Shown here piece after piece: positions 46,793 to 57,500 of a stretch of 64,000 nucleotides of DNA. A program made the position numbers and the translations under genes. This DNA comes from an uncultured Prevotellaceae bacterium (lineage in GTDB: Bacteria; Bacteroidota; Bacteroidia; Bacteroidales; Muribaculaceae). The notes under the pieces are model-generated. The model searched no databases, had not been told where the DNA came from, and was given only the letters and a program-made list of their open reading frames with translations. The DNA is taken from the NCBI GenBank assembly GCA_905210415.1, contig CAJLWM010000001.1, forward strand, positions 1-64,000. Direction: 5' to 3'. How positions within the stretch are numbered: the first letter of the stretch is position 1; every line of letters begins with the position of its first letter.

Positions 46793-47785
46793 ATGACAGA
46801 CAATCGCGCGTCAAATATCGACATTTCAATAATCATTCCGGTCTACAACACGTCAAAGTTTCTCAAGGAATGTATTGACTCATTGTTCTCGCAAACCATT
46901 GCACAACGTATACAATACGTATTCATCAACGACGCAAGCACCGACTGCAGCCTCCAGCTACTACAAAAACATAAGGCAAAACATCCTTTTCTCAATATTG
47001 TAGTAATATCAAACCAAAAAAACAGCGGGTCGGCAACCACACGCAACACCGGCATTAAGCATGCCGAGGGAAAATACTTGATGTTTGTAGATTCCGACGA
47101 TTGGATTGAGCCGAATATGGCAGAAACGCTGCTCAACGAGGCCATCACCTACGACGCCGACACTGTGACTTCGGCTTTCTACATCAACACTCCCACAGAG
47201 CAGCAAGTGATGCTCTATAATGAATCAGAACGGGAGCTCGACATCAACTCTGCGCCAAACGATGTTCTGCACTTCTCGCTGTGCAACAAAATCATTCTTC
47301 GCAGCCTGATTGTAGACAATAAACTATCGGCTTGCGACAGCGTGAACTGCTGGGAGGATCTATCCGTTACATCACGCGCCATTGCACTTGCAAAGCGCAA
47401 CGTGATTCTCAACACCCCACTATACCACTACCGCAAATCGGGGCAGGAATCGCTCTCCTCAGCCAACCATAAAGCAATTCTTCGCGACCATCTGAAGTAT
47501 GTTGATTTCCTTGAGGAGTGGTTTACCAAGCAAGGCGATGATTTACACAACAAGCACATCGATTTCCTGCAACGCCTGAAATTTGTGGCAAAAATAAAGA
47601 TGCTGCGTGGCGACGTGGTAGAAATCAGCCGTTGGAAAAACACCTATCCCGACACTAACCGAATGATCACCAAGGTAGCCAAGCAATACTCTGCCGCTGC
47701 ACGCCTCGCTTTTTGGGCAGCGGCAATTTGCCCCACCCCTGTGGTGAAACTAATCGCCTCCCTCATCGGCAAACGCGCCGAATAA
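46793..47785 (+). CDS. family 2 glycosyltransferase
   Basis: 330 residues. GT-A fold: DISIIIPVYNTSKFLKECIDSLF at the start (N-terminal nucleotide-binding), NSGSATTRNTGIKHAEG, and the DXD-type metal motif FVDSDDW. The C-terminal third is helical and basic (RLAFWAAAICPTPVVKLIASLI), possibly membrane-associated. It transfers a sugar to an unknown acceptor, perhaps a surface polysaccharide; no other polysaccharide genes are nearby. Confidence 0.9.
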   Translation: MTDNRASNIDISIIIPVYNTSKFLKECIDSLFSQTIAQRIQYVFINDASTDCSLQLLQKHKAKHPFLNIVVISNQKNSGSATTRNTGIKHAEGKYLMFVDSDDWIEPNMAETLLNEAITYDADTVTSAFYINTPTEQQVMLYNESERELDINSAPNDVLHFSLCNKIILRSLIVDNKLSACDSVNCWEDLSVTSRAIALAKRNVILNTPLYHYRKSGQESLSSANHKAILRDHLKYVDFLEEWFTKQGDDLHNKHIDFLQRLKFVAKIKMLRGDVVEISRWKNTYPDTNRMITKVAKQYSAAARLAFWAAAICPTPVVKLIASLIGKRAE

Positions 47786-47816
47786 CCCCATAACCTATCA
47801 ACAAAACCTATTGGCA

Positions 47817-47848
47817 CAAAAAAAATCCCCAACGTTATGCCAGGGATT
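47817..47848 (-). terminator. terminator of pfp
   Basis: Minus strand AATCCC (47848-47843) pairs with GGGATT (47829-47824) and is followed by eight T. Confidence 0.75.
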
Positions 47849-47923
47849 GCAAGCTGTGAGTTAGGTTATATAATCATTCCTTGCCCATCAAGCAGGCGGA
47901 ATGATAGTTTCTACTCGATTTGA

Positions 47924-49579
47924 CTACTTACCGCTATGTTCATAGAAGAGAGTGCGAGAAGTTTGATCGCACACTTCTGCTGGACCAAAGTATTGGATTG
48001 GGCCAGGATACAAGTAGCAAGTGTTCATAGCCCATTCTTCGCGCTTTTCAGCAAATTTGCTGAATGGCTTGCCTTCAAGGTCAACAAGGGCCTTTTGGAT
48101 AACAGGCTTCATTTCGCCATTACGACGTTCCATATTCATCATCATAGTGATAGGAATACCACCAGCGATCCATTGAACAGATGGCTTAGTAAGATTGCGT
48201 ACTGATGACATATAGCCAGTAGCACCGCAGTCAACCAATTGTGCTGCATTGTAACCCAACGCGTAGCAGTAGTCAGCATCGAAGTTTGATGGAGCTGCGC
48301 AACGGCCTTCGTAACCAAAGAAGTGGTGAATTGGAGAGAACTTACCTACGTAGTTGCCCTCAGCCTTCATTTCCTTCAACTTGTTACCAACCATTTCGCT
48401 AAGCAACTTCTCTGTTTCGATGAGCGATACTTGCACGTTTCCGTGAGGGTCGCGGTCGAGAGTAAGCTGACGAGCAACACCTACAGGAAGGCTCTTGAAT
48501 GTAGCAGCGTTTGCAGCCGACAAGTTTGCGAATACAAATTCGCGTTGTGCAGCAGCTTCGAGTTCTGCAAATTCAGGATGAGCAGCAAGAAGGTCGTTAA
48601 GTTCTGCGATAAGCGACTTCATAGCTGGGATAAATTCGATAAGGCCTTCTGGGATGAGCACTGTACCGAAGTTGTCGCCATTAGCAGCACGCTTAGCAAC
48701 GACATTTGCGATATCAGCAACGATTTCATCAAGAGTCAAGTTCTTAGCTTCAACTTCTTCTGAAATGATGCAATAGTTAGGTTGTGTCTGCAAAGCACAT
48801 TCAAGAGCGATGTGAGAAGCCGAACGGCCCATCAACTTGATGAAGTGCCAGTATTTCTTGGCAGAGTTGCAGTCACGTTGGATATTACCGATAACTTCAG
48901 AGTATACCTTAGTGGCAGTGTCGAAACCGAAAGAAGTTTCAATCATTTCGTTCTTCAAGTCACCGTCGATAGTCTTAGGGCAACCAATCACTTGAACGCC
49001 AGCGTTCTTTGCCTTGTAGTATTCAGCAAGCACACATGCATTGGTGTTTGAGTCGTCACCACCAATAATTACTACTGCCTTGATATTTAGTTCTTTAAGA
49101 ATTACAAGTCCCTTTTCAAATTGCTCTGGTTTTTCAAGCTTAGTACGGCCAGAACCAATGATGTCGAAACCACCAGTGTTGCGATATTCGTCGATGATGT
49201 CGGCTGTAAGTTCTACATATTCGTGATCAACCAAACCGCCAGGACCCATAAGGAAGCCGTAAAGACGATTTGCCTTGTTGATTGCCTTAATACCATCAAA
49301 CAAACCACAGATTACATTATGTCCACCAGGAGCTTGACCGCCTGACAAAATAACACCTACATTAAATTGTGAGCCGCCCAACTTAGATTGTTTTGGATTC
49401 TTCTCGAATGTCAACTCTGGAAGGCCGTAAGTATTAGGGAATAAAGCCTTGATTTCTTCTTGGTTGGCTACTGACTGAGTTGGTTCTCCCTTAACAGCTG
49501 TCACTGCGCCCCACAATGATGAAGGCAATTTTGGCTGATACTGAGAACGAGCAATTTGCAATGCACTTTTTTTTGCCAT
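47924..49579 (-). CDS. pfp: diphosphate-fructose-6-phosphate 1-phosphotransferase
   Basis: 551-residue PPi-dependent phosphofructokinase of the long bacterial/plant type. It makes fructose 1,6-bisphosphate from fructose 6-phosphate and PPi, reversibly, saving ATP in glycolysis. [13 protein letters not shown] is the N-terminal phosphate loop, and [14 protein letters not shown] has the GGDD that favours PPi over [11 protein letters not shown] and [14 protein letters not shown] follow, as does [13 protein letters not shown]. Single gene with its own terminator. Confidence 0.97.
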   Translation of the reverse strand: MAKKSALQIARSQYQPKLPSSLWGAVTAVKGEPTQSVANQEEIKALFPNTYGLPELTFEKNPKQSKLGGSQFNVGVILSGGQAPGGHNVICGLFDGIKAINKANRLYGFLMGPGGLVDHEYVELTADIIDEYRNTGGFDIIGSGRTKLEKPEQFEKGLVILKELNIKAVVIIGGDDSNTNACVLAEYYKAKNAGVQVIGCPKTIDGDLKNEMIETSFGFDTATKVYSEVIGNIQRDCNSAKKYWHFIKLMGRSASHIALECALQTQPNYCIISEEVEAKNLTLDEIVADIANVVAKRAANGDNFGTVLIPEGLIEFIPAMKSLIAELNDLLAAHPEFAELEAAAQREFVFANLSAANAATFKSLPVGVARQLTLDRDPHGNVQVSLIETEKLLSEMVGNKLKEMKAEGNYVGKFSPIHHFFGYEGRCAAPSNFDADYCYALGYNAAQLVDCGATGYMSSVRNLTKPSVQWIAGGIPITMMMNMERRNGEMKPVIQKALVDLEGKPFSKFAEKREEWAMNTCYLYPGPIQYFGPAEVCDQTSRTLFYEHSGK

Positions 49580-49734
49580 TTTTTCTTCTTAATTTATTGT
49601 AGTTTAAACTTTCTCAAATTTTCCTCGCAAATTTCGTAAAAATTTATCACTTTAACAACATTTTTACGATATAATTTACTTTATTTTAGTGGTTTGTACC
49701 ACAAATCAACAGAATGCGCGTTCTGTATATTCTT

Positions 49735-51036
49735 TCAAATCATATTTTTTGCATCTCCTGCTAAAGCAATGCGCATTTTATCTTCCACAAGATATTTCTT
49801 CGCCATTTCATGCAAGCGTGCTGGCGTGATACTACGAATTTCTCTATACTGACGATTGAAATAATCAGGGTCTACGCCATAACTTATCGTGGAATCGACA
49901 TAACCGGCAAGCGCAAATGGGGTGTCGAGCGTCTTCACCAAATCGCTCAGCATATGGTTGCGCACCATCTGCAATTCTTCATTGCCAATTTTTTCTTCAC
50001 GCAATCGCGCCATCTCGTGCTTTATCTCATCTATCACGCTCTGCGTGTATTGCGAAGCGCATTCGGTGGATATGCCCACGTGTCCGTGCTCCTTTCGCCC
50101 GATAAGATATGCCTGGATTCCATAAGTGTAGCCCTTATCCTCGCGGATGTTGCTCATCAATCGACTGCCAAAATATCCGCCAAACGCCGTTACGAGTATA
50201 CGCAGCGCTATATAATCGGGATGCTCACGGCCAATTGCATCTATCGCGATAGCCACAGCCGTCTGCAGCGCATCGGGCTTGTCTACCACAGCATACATCT
50301 CGTTCTGTGGCTCAATATGCCAGCCTACAAGGGGCTCAAACTCTCTGTCCTGCCAGCCGCCGAAGTATTTTTCCACCAACGCAAGCACATCGTCGTCAAT
50401 CTTGCCCGACAGCACCACACGGCAGTTTCCAGGTGCGAAACGAGTCTCGTGGAAGCGACGCAAATCGTCGATGGTCACTTCTCTTATCACGTCTGCGCTC
50501 TTCTCCTGCGCCAAAGGCGAATCCTCGCCAAAACACATCTGACTCAATTTGCCTCCCGCTATCGCCGACACACGCTGCATTCTCACCGTGACATTTGCCA
50601 CAAGCCTATCCACAAGTTTGTCAAACTCTATCTGCGGAAATTGCGGCGTGGTGAGCATATCAAAGAAAATTGGCAGCAATTTACCCAAATTATCATTAGT
50701 GCTGCGCAACGATATCTTCATATTGTGGTCGCTCGTAGAGCCTGAAGAAATGGCTCCATAGAAGTCCATCTGCTCTGCGATTTCTTCTGCCGAATACTGG
50801 CTTGTACCCTTGGCGAGCATATAGTTGAGCAACTGCGCCACATAGCGCTTTGGCTGCTCAAACAATCCGCCACCAACATACACATCCACGCGGTTTACTT
50901 CCACTTCTCCGCCATTCACCACACACAGCTGCAGCCCGTTGGGCAATGTGCGCCATCCTGGCAAAGTGAGCGACAACTCGCCATACTCGTTAAGCACAGG
51001 CGCTTTTGTTCTATCTACCATCCAATCAAATCTCAT
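49735..51036 (-). CDS. M16 family peptidase homologue lacking the zinc motif
   Basis: 433 residues with the two-lobe M16 layout: WRTLPNGLQLCVVNGG start, NVTVRMQRVSAIAGG, RFAPGNCRVVLSGKID, GYTYGIQAYLIGRKEHG and MRIALAGDAKNMI end. The usual HxxEH plus downstream Glu is missing where it should fall after LFEQPKRYVAQLLNYML, so it should not be a zinc protease. M16 proteins often occur as active/inactive partners, but no active partner is in this window. Its ATG overlaps the end of kdsB by 11 bases. Confidence 0.85.
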   Translation of the reverse strand: MRFDWMVDRTKAPVLNEYGELSLTLPGWRTLPNGLQLCVVNGGEVEVNRVDVYVGGGLFEQPKRYVAQLLNYMLAKGTSQYSAEEIAEQMDFYGAISSGSTSDHNMKISLRSTNDNLGKLLPIFFDMLTTPQFPQIEFDKLVDRLVANVTVRMQRVSAIAGGKLSQMCFGEDSPLAQEKSADVIREVTIDDLRRFHETRFAPGNCRVVLSGKIDDDVLALVEKYFGGWQDREFEPLVGWHIEPQNEMYAVVDKPDALQTAVAIAIDAIGREHPDYIALRILVTAFGGYFGSRLMSNIREDKGYTYGIQAYLIGRKEHGHVGISTECASQYTQSVIDEIKHEMARLREEKIGNEELQMVRNHMLSDLVKTLDTPFALAGYVDSTISYGVDPDYFNRQYREIRSITPARLHEMAKKYLVEDKMRIALAGDAKNMI

Positions 51037-51790
51037 TCTCTTTCAAAAGTCGTTCGGCGTTTTCCAAGTCGGCAGGAGTGTCAATGCCGATTGTGGCACA
51101 ATCGCTATATCCCACCTTAATCTTGTAGCCATTCTCTATCCAGCGCAACTGCTCAAGCGACTCAGCCAACTCAAGCGGAGATTGTGGCAAGCGTGTGATT
51201 TGCGCAAGCACATCTGCCTTGTAGGCATACATGCCTATGTGTGTATAGTATTGAGTCTTTTCAGCCCATTTTTCTGGTTCCACGCCACGCACGTATGGTA
51301 TCACCGAGCGCGAGAAAAGGCATGCGTTGCTGTTTTTGTCAACCACAACCTTTGGCGTGTTGGGATTTTGCAATTGATCAAACGAACGGCTCTTATCAAA
51401 CGGGCGCACCAATGTGGCTATTTGTGCCTCTTCATCGTCGAAACACTGCATGATAGCGCGCAACTGCTCTGGCTGGATAAATGGCTCATCGCCCTGAATG
51501 TTAATGATCACGTCTTCGCCATTGCCTGCTTTCAAATAAGCCTCGTAGCAGCGGTCGGTGCCACTACGATGCTCTGTGCTCGTCATCACGGCACGTCCGC
51601 CAAATTCCTGCACAGCATTATAGATGCGCTCATCGTCGGTAGCCACCAGCACACTGTCGAGCACCTTGCTCACCTGATTCCACACACGCTGTATCATATA
51701 CATTCCGCCAAGCGTTGCCAACGGTTTGCCCGGAAATCGTGTAGAGGCATATCTGGCAGGAATGATTCCTATAAATTTCAATTGTCCCAT
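51026..51790 (-). CDS. kdsB: 3-deoxy-manno-octulosonate cytidylyltransferase
   Basis: 254-residue enzyme that makes CMP-Kdo for lipid A-core assembly. IIPARYASTRFPGKPLA is the CTP-binding signature; IQGDEPFI has the metal-binding Asp; HIGMYAYKADVL is conserved in KdsB. Full length. Third gene in the membrane-protein/nfeD/kdsB/M16 run. Confidence 0.97.
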   Translation of the reverse strand: MGQLKFIGIIPARYASTRFPGKPLATLGGMYMIQRVWNQVSKVLDSVLVATDDERIYNAVQEFGGRAVMTSTEHRSGTDRCYEAYLKAGNGEDVIINIQGDEPFIQPEQLRAIMQCFDDEEAQIATLVRPFDKSRSFDQLQNPNTPKVVVDKNSNACLFSRSVIPYVRGVEPEKWAEKTQYYTHIGMYAYKADVLAQITRLPQSPLELAESLEQLRWIENGYKIKVGYSDCATIGIDTPADLENAERLLKENEI

Positions 51791-51807
51791 TTTCTCAATA
51801 TTTATTG

Positions 51808-53199
51808 TCAGATTTTCTCAACATAGAGTTGAGTGTTTTCATATTTCACCACTTTTACTTTCTCACCAGCGTCGATAAAGTCGCCTGTTGAGACAGCATC
51901 CACCACCTCGCCATCAGCCATCTTCACCTTGCCGGCTGGGCGAAGCACGGTGCGAGCCACAGCCTCGCAGCCAACGTATGCGCTGATGTCGGTAGGCACA
52001 CCTATGTAGCCATCTTCCACGCGCTGCTCAAGTTGCAATGCCGACTTGCTCATAATGCCCCTGTCGCCAATCTTATGCGTGATATATAATATCAACACCA
52101 CGCCAAGCAGAAATCCTGCCATTACCACTATCATTGCCCACATAATATCACTGTTTGTTGAATAACCTAAGTCGATAGGAGAAACATTGTTGACCAGCGC
52201 CAAGAATAGCGAACCAAACACAAGCACGATGCCCGATATGCCCGTAACGCCAAATCCCGGCACAACAAATATCTCCAGCATTATGAGTATCACGCCCACA
52301 GCAAATGCTATGATTTCCCAACTCTGCGCAAGGCCGTCGATATATAGCGGCGAGAAATAGAGCACCGCTGCCACCACAGCCGCAAGCGACGGGAATCCCA
52401 TGCCTGGTGTCTGCAACTCAAAGTATATACCGCCAATGATTATCATTATCAGTATCGCCTGAACAGCGCCGCTACCAAAGAATCCTATGAGTTCGTCAAC
52501 GAAAGTAGGTGTGTAAGTGATCACATCATACGATGCGATTTTCAGACGGTTTTTTATCACGCCGTCAATCGATTCCTCCACGCCTTCGCAATAGTGAAAC
52601 TTCAGCGCTTCGGCGGTAGTGAATGTCACCACGCGTGTGCTGTCGTCGCCAATTTCGGGCACCGAGGTGCGAGGGTCCACCATAGCCTCGGCAAGCAGCG
52701 GATTGCGAAACCATTGCTTCACCGTGTCGCCCTTGGCATTCACTCGCATCACCTTGCCATGAGCCTGCGCCGTGCTGCGCATCATAGAGCGCATATACGA
52801 TTGATATTTGTCGGGCAACGCCTCTCCCGTGTCGTTCACCACGGTAGCAGCACCAATATTTGCGCCCTTACACATATATATACTATCGCATGCTATCGAA
52901 ACCAGCGCCCCCGCCGAAGCCGCATTATTGTCGATATATGCCACCACTGGCATCTTGCTCTGCAATATCATGGTGCGCATGCTATCGGCATGCTCAGTAG
53001 TGCCGCCATAGGTGTTGATGTGAAGAATCACCACGTCGGCGTTATTCTCAGCAGCCTGTTGGAATCCTTTCTGCAAATATCTCCACGAAGCACTTCCTAT
53101 CTCCGTATCAATCGGAATCACAGCCACAGTCTTTTTTGTTGCAGCCATCGAGAGAATAGCCACAACAGTGGCAATCAACATCAGAGCAGTTCTTTTCAT
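51808..53199 (-). CDS. nfeD: NfeD-family membrane serine protease
   Basis: 463 residues from the ATG at 53199, which gives MKRTALMLIATVVAILSMAA, a signal peptide; an open frame further up overlaps the previous gene. The N-terminal ClpP-like domain has the catalytic Ser region NNAASAGALVSIACDSIYM. Four to five membrane helices follow (about 240-380; GAVQAILIMIIIGGIYFEL, IAFAVGVILIMLEIFVV). A C-terminal NfeD beta domain ends in YENTQLYVEKI. The family degrades stomatin-like or other membrane proteins; no stomatin gene is adjacent here. Confidence 0.93.
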   Translation of the reverse strand: MKRTALMLIATVVAILSMAATKKTVAVIPIDTEIGSASWRYLQKGFQQAAENNADVVILHINTYGGTTEHADSMRTMILQSKMPVVAYIDNNAASAGALVSIACDSIYMCKGANIGAATVVNDTGEALPDKYQSYMRSMMRSTAQAHGKVMRVNAKGDTVKQWFRNPLLAEAMVDPRTSVPEIGDDSTRVVTFTTAEALKFHYCEGVEESIDGVIKNRLKIASYDVITYTPTFVDELIGFFGSGAVQAILIMIIIGGIYFELQTPGMGFPSLAAVVAAVLYFSPLYIDGLAQSWEIIAFAVGVILIMLEIFVVPGFGVTGISGIVLVFGSLFLALVNNVSPIDLGYSTNSDIMWAMIVVMAGFLLGVVLILYITHKIGDRGIMSKSALQLEQRVEDGYIGVPTDISAYVGCEAVARTVLRPAGKVKMADGEVVDAVSTGDFIDAGEKVKVVKYENTQLYVEKI

Positions 53200-53215
53200 G
53201 ACATTAAGTTTTTTA

Positions 53216-54262
53216 TCAGTTTTGGTTTTCCTTTTCCTTATCACCCTTTAGCCATAACGGTGCCACCACTGCGCCCATCACCAAGAACACATAGTAGCTG
53301 AAAATGCGCCATAGCAACGCCAGCACCAGCGCCAACGAGCCCGAGGCTATCATATCGCCATAGAAATCGCTGAATAGCCACTCACCCACTCCGCTACCGC
53401 CAGGTGTTGGACACGCTATCAGCACAAGCCACACCACCGTTTGACGGGCAAAGACGAGCAGTTGGTCAAGATTGTCGATAAATGCATACATCAACGCATT
53501 TATTATCATAAATCGGCATAGCCACGACATTGTGGTAACGCCAATACACTTCAACCACCACGATAGCGGATGCGCGCGTAATTCCTTCGAGGCATTCACC
53601 ATATTACTTCCGAGTCCTATCGCCTTATCATGCCAGCGACGCAAACCCCACAGCGAGAATGTCTTGTCGAGCAACATATATATCCATTGGGGCCACACCA
53701 CCACGCCAAGAAACATCAGCACCGTGCCGGCAACCACCGAAAAATATATCAGGCCTATCAAAAGACCTGGGTCCATCATCCACTGCACATTCAGCGGACT
53801 CACCAAATCGTGCCACGAAGAAAACAATAGCACCAGCGGACGGCTCATCACGCAGAAGACTCCATCAAATATCACAGTGCTGAGCATCAACGTTGTGCCA
53901 CGACCCATGGAAATGCCATAGCGGTGCATAAACACCATCGACAGACCACTGCCGCCTACAGAACTCGGTGTGACTGCCGATGAAAACTCGCACATCACAC
54001 ACACCTTGAATGCTTGTGCCCACGTGAGGTCGCCATTAGTGATCAGTCGGTATCGCCACACATAGCCAAGTTCTCGTCCGCACAGCAACAATACTGCCAA
54101 TGCCACTCCAAACCAAGCCCTTGGCGTCATCACTATTTCCTCCCAATGAAAATCGCCAAGTTGATCAGCGAAAATCCACCATGTGACACCCAAACCTATC
54201 ACTACCGGCAACAAAAGCCTATACCACTTATAAGGTAATTTATTACTATTATTTTCTTTCAT
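53216..54262 (-). CDS. lysylphosphatidylglycerol synthase-like transmembrane protein (UPF0104)
   Basis: 348 residues, about eight hydrophobic membrane helices (LLLPVVIGLGVTWWIF, FGVALAVLLLCGRELGYVWRY, and GSLALVLALLWRIFSYYVFL at the end). It matches the flippase-like membrane part of MprF without the synthetase domain. SAVTPSSVGGSGLS is the family's first loop and PGGSGVGEWLF the second. Likely lipid- or undecaprenyl-related function, not proved. First gene of the nfeD-kdsB-M16 run. Confidence 0.88.
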   Translation of the reverse strand: MKENNSNKLPYKWYRLLLPVVIGLGVTWWIFADQLGDFHWEEIVMTPRAWFGVALAVLLLCGRELGYVWRYRLITNGDLTWAQAFKVCVMCEFSSAVTPSSVGGSGLSMVFMHRYGISMGRGTTLMLSTVIFDGVFCVMSRPLVLLFSSWHDLVSPLNVQWMMDPGLLIGLIYFSVVAGTVLMFLGVVVWPQWIYMLLDKTFSLWGLRRWHDKAIGLGSNMVNASKELRAHPLSWWLKCIGVTTMSWLCRFMIINALMYAFIDNLDQLLVFARQTVVWLVLIACPTPGGSGVGEWLFSDFYGDMIASGSLALVLALLWRIFSYYVFLVMGAVVAPLWLKGDKEKENQN

Positions 54263-54267
54263 TATTG

Positions 54268-54275
54268 CAAAGATA
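54268..54275 (-). promoter_or_regulatory. -7 box of the UPF0104-nfeD-kdsB run
   Basis: Minus strand TATCTTTG ends only five bases before the ATG at 54262, so the mRNA would have almost no leader. Confidence 0.6.
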
Positions 54276-54448
54276 ACAACTATTCACCAACAGACAACTG
54301 CTTATTAATTCATTTTTTCGCCGCTCTCATTATATTCTCAACGGCTCTGACTTTCACCTCAAATCCATCAAAGTTAATCTTTGTTAATACTATTAATACA
54401 TTTATGTATTTTTTGCCATTTTACTTCATTTTCTTTACCAAAATTCAC

Positions 54449-54456
54449 TATTTTTG
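54449..54456 (+). promoter_or_regulatory. -7 box of the T9SS repeat protein
   Basis: TATTTTTG, 46 bases before the ATG. Confidence 0.5.
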
Positions 54457-54502
54457 TAGAAATATCATCTTTTTCTAACTCAGTATTATAAAATCAGAAG
54501 CT

Positions 54503-57500
54503 ATGAAAAAAAATTTATTCACTTTGTTACTTTGTGCAGGCGCTTTCACAATGTCGGCACAATACACAAGCAATTCTCCACACTCTATTGTTGCAAAGTC
54601 GCAATTCGACAAAGTGGCGCTATCGTGGAGCGCGCCTACCGATGCCATCGAGCTTAAATGGCACGACGGCGAGGACTACAATGGCGACGATGGCAAGAAA
54701 AAGCCCGATGGCTCTATACAAGTGACCACCGCGGCAAAATTCTCTGCCGACGACATCAAGCAGTATGCGGGTAGCACAGTGCAAGAAATCAACTATTTCG
54801 AGTATCGCAATGTGTTTGAAGCATACATTCGCATCTACGAGGACGGCAAACTTGCCTATGAGCAGAAAGCCGATTTATCTAACTACAAGAAGAATTCATG
54901 GCGCAAAACCACTCTCCAAAAGCCTTACACCATTCCTGCCGGCAAGGAGATAATGTTTGCTATAAAATACGTATACGGTTATAATCAAGAACTCACAGCC
55001 ATCTGCGACCGCAGCGCCACAGTAGGCAAGGGAAATATGATTTCTTACGATGATGGCAAAACGTGGAAATCAACAGGTTCGGGCGACTACCTTATCACTG
55101 CCGTGGTGAGCAACCCATCCACCGGACAACCCGACGGATACAATGTATATCGCGATGGCGCTAAGGTAAACACCGAAGCAATCACCAATAATAGCTACAC
55201 CGTGAGTGACAATACCGACGGTTCTCACTCATTTGTTGTATCGGCAATCTATGGGGCTGACGAGGTGAAATCTTACAGCGTAAATGCCACCACCACTCAA
55301 ATCAGCAATATGACGGCAGCCGTTTCTTCAATAACAGCCACCGTTAAGGACGGCATCAACGGCACCATCTCATGGACTGCACCTCTTTCGCGCAGCAACG
55401 AAATCACTTGGAGCAACAAGCAGGCGAGCGCGAGCATCGGCGGTACAAGCGCCACCGCCCCTAAGGTGTGGATCAAGCAGGAATTCGACGCCAACGACCT
55501 CGTGGCTTACCCTAACCACCAGATTACTGCCATCAATGCCTATATCACTGAGAAAGCCATCAATTCGGTGACAGTATTTGTAATCAAGAATGGCGTGATT
55601 GACTATTCGCAACCAATAGCCGACGTAAGCGGCATCACAGCCAATGCTTGGGCAAAATTCACTCTCACCACCCCTTATAAATTTGAGGCTGGCAACACCT
55701 ATGCATTTGGATGCTACTATACACACACTGCTAAGGCTCACCCTGTGGGTGTAGACAACTCGTCTGCAGTAGAAAACAAGGGCAACACTTTCTCTGTATC
55801 TTCGCCTTCAAGCAGCGATTTCAATAAAACTAAGCCATCTTGGAAGACACTGACAAGTGGCAAAATCGCGGGTAACTTTATGCTTACCGCCGATATCGAA
55901 GCAGTGGGCGAAGTTTCTCCAGCAGAAGCTACTGCCGCTTACGACGTCTACCGCAACGGCGAATTGGTGGCTGAAAACACCACTGCCAACTCTTTCAGCG
56001 ACGTAGTCACCGACCTTGGAATATCGCAATATTCGGTTGTGGCAAAGACTGCTTCGGGCAAAGTTTCAAATCCTAAAAACATCTTTGTGGTTTACTCCAA
56101 CCCTGCAAGCATAATTCCTCCACAAATCACAGCATCAAACTTCGATGCCGACACTAAGAAGGTGTCACTTGCTTGGTCAAACGACGTAATTGACCTTAAG
56201 CGCTACAACAAACCAACTTATATCATCGGTTTCAACGAGGATATGCCTTTACTCTATGGCACAAAATTCACCAAAGAAGAAATGAAGCCATACGTTGGAT
56301 ACAAGTTCAGCAAAATCACATTCGGCATCGGCGACGAAATTGGCGAATTCAAGGTAGAAATATATGCCGACAAGCAAGCTATTTTCTCATACACCATTCC
56401 ACAAGGCGGTGTTACTCCAATGAACTTGTACACACTTTCGCTGGATGAAGATATCACCATCCCTGCCGACAAGGACATCTATATTGTTTACAATGCCACC
56501 CTGCCTTCTGGCAAGAGTCCTATAATCCTCGACGGCGGACCGGCTGTGGCAAACGGTGCAATGATTAGCTACAACAATGGTTTCACTTGGCTGAAACTCG
56601 GCACAATCTCGCAAGACTACAACGACTACAACATCGTGATTGGCGCAACCATCATACCAAACAATGCGAAAGCCCCACGAGCAACAGCTACTGCAACGAA
56701 GTCTGTTAAGCTAAATAGCAACGGTGAAATCACTCCGCTTCAGCCTCTCGGCATCGAAAGCGACATCAGAGAAATGGCTCCTGCTACTGCAGAACCCGAC
56801 ACTAAGCCAACCGTGGTGGGTCAACGCATCTATCGCAACAGCGAATTGATAGAAGAAAGCACAACCGGAACATTTACTGAAACGCTCGCCGACTACGGCA
56901 CTTACACCTACGCCGTGAGCAACGTGTATTCAAACGGTTGGGAATCTGACACCACCGACCCATTCTCGGTCAACTATGGTGCACCTCAAGTTCCTGAAGC
57001 GCCATACGCACTCACTGGCACCGCCAGCGGCAACGACCTGGTTCTCACTTGGGAAGACACTCAAGCTGAGGCCTCACTGCTCAAAAAGCACAATGGCACC
57101 GTCAGCATCACCATCGGTATGACATCGACAAATCCTGTGGGCTACCATGCTGCCAAGTTCACTGCCAAGGAATTGAAAGACGCCAATAAAGTAGGTGAAA
57201 ATATCACATACGTGAGATTCCACCTCTCTTCTACCGACATTAAGACTTCTTCAGTATTCGTTATGCACAACGGTAGCATCATTTATGAGCAACCAGTTGC
57301 CGTTACAAGCCTCAACTTAGGATGGAACAACATCAGATTGGATCAACCAGTCGCCATTCCAGAAGGCACTGACGTGGCATTTGGTTACCACATCACTTAC
57401 GACAAGGGTATTAAGCCTTGCACTCTCGATAGCGGCCCCGCAATTTCGGGTTACGGAGATTTGATTTCGGCGTCAGCTTCTGATGGATATTGGTATTCTC

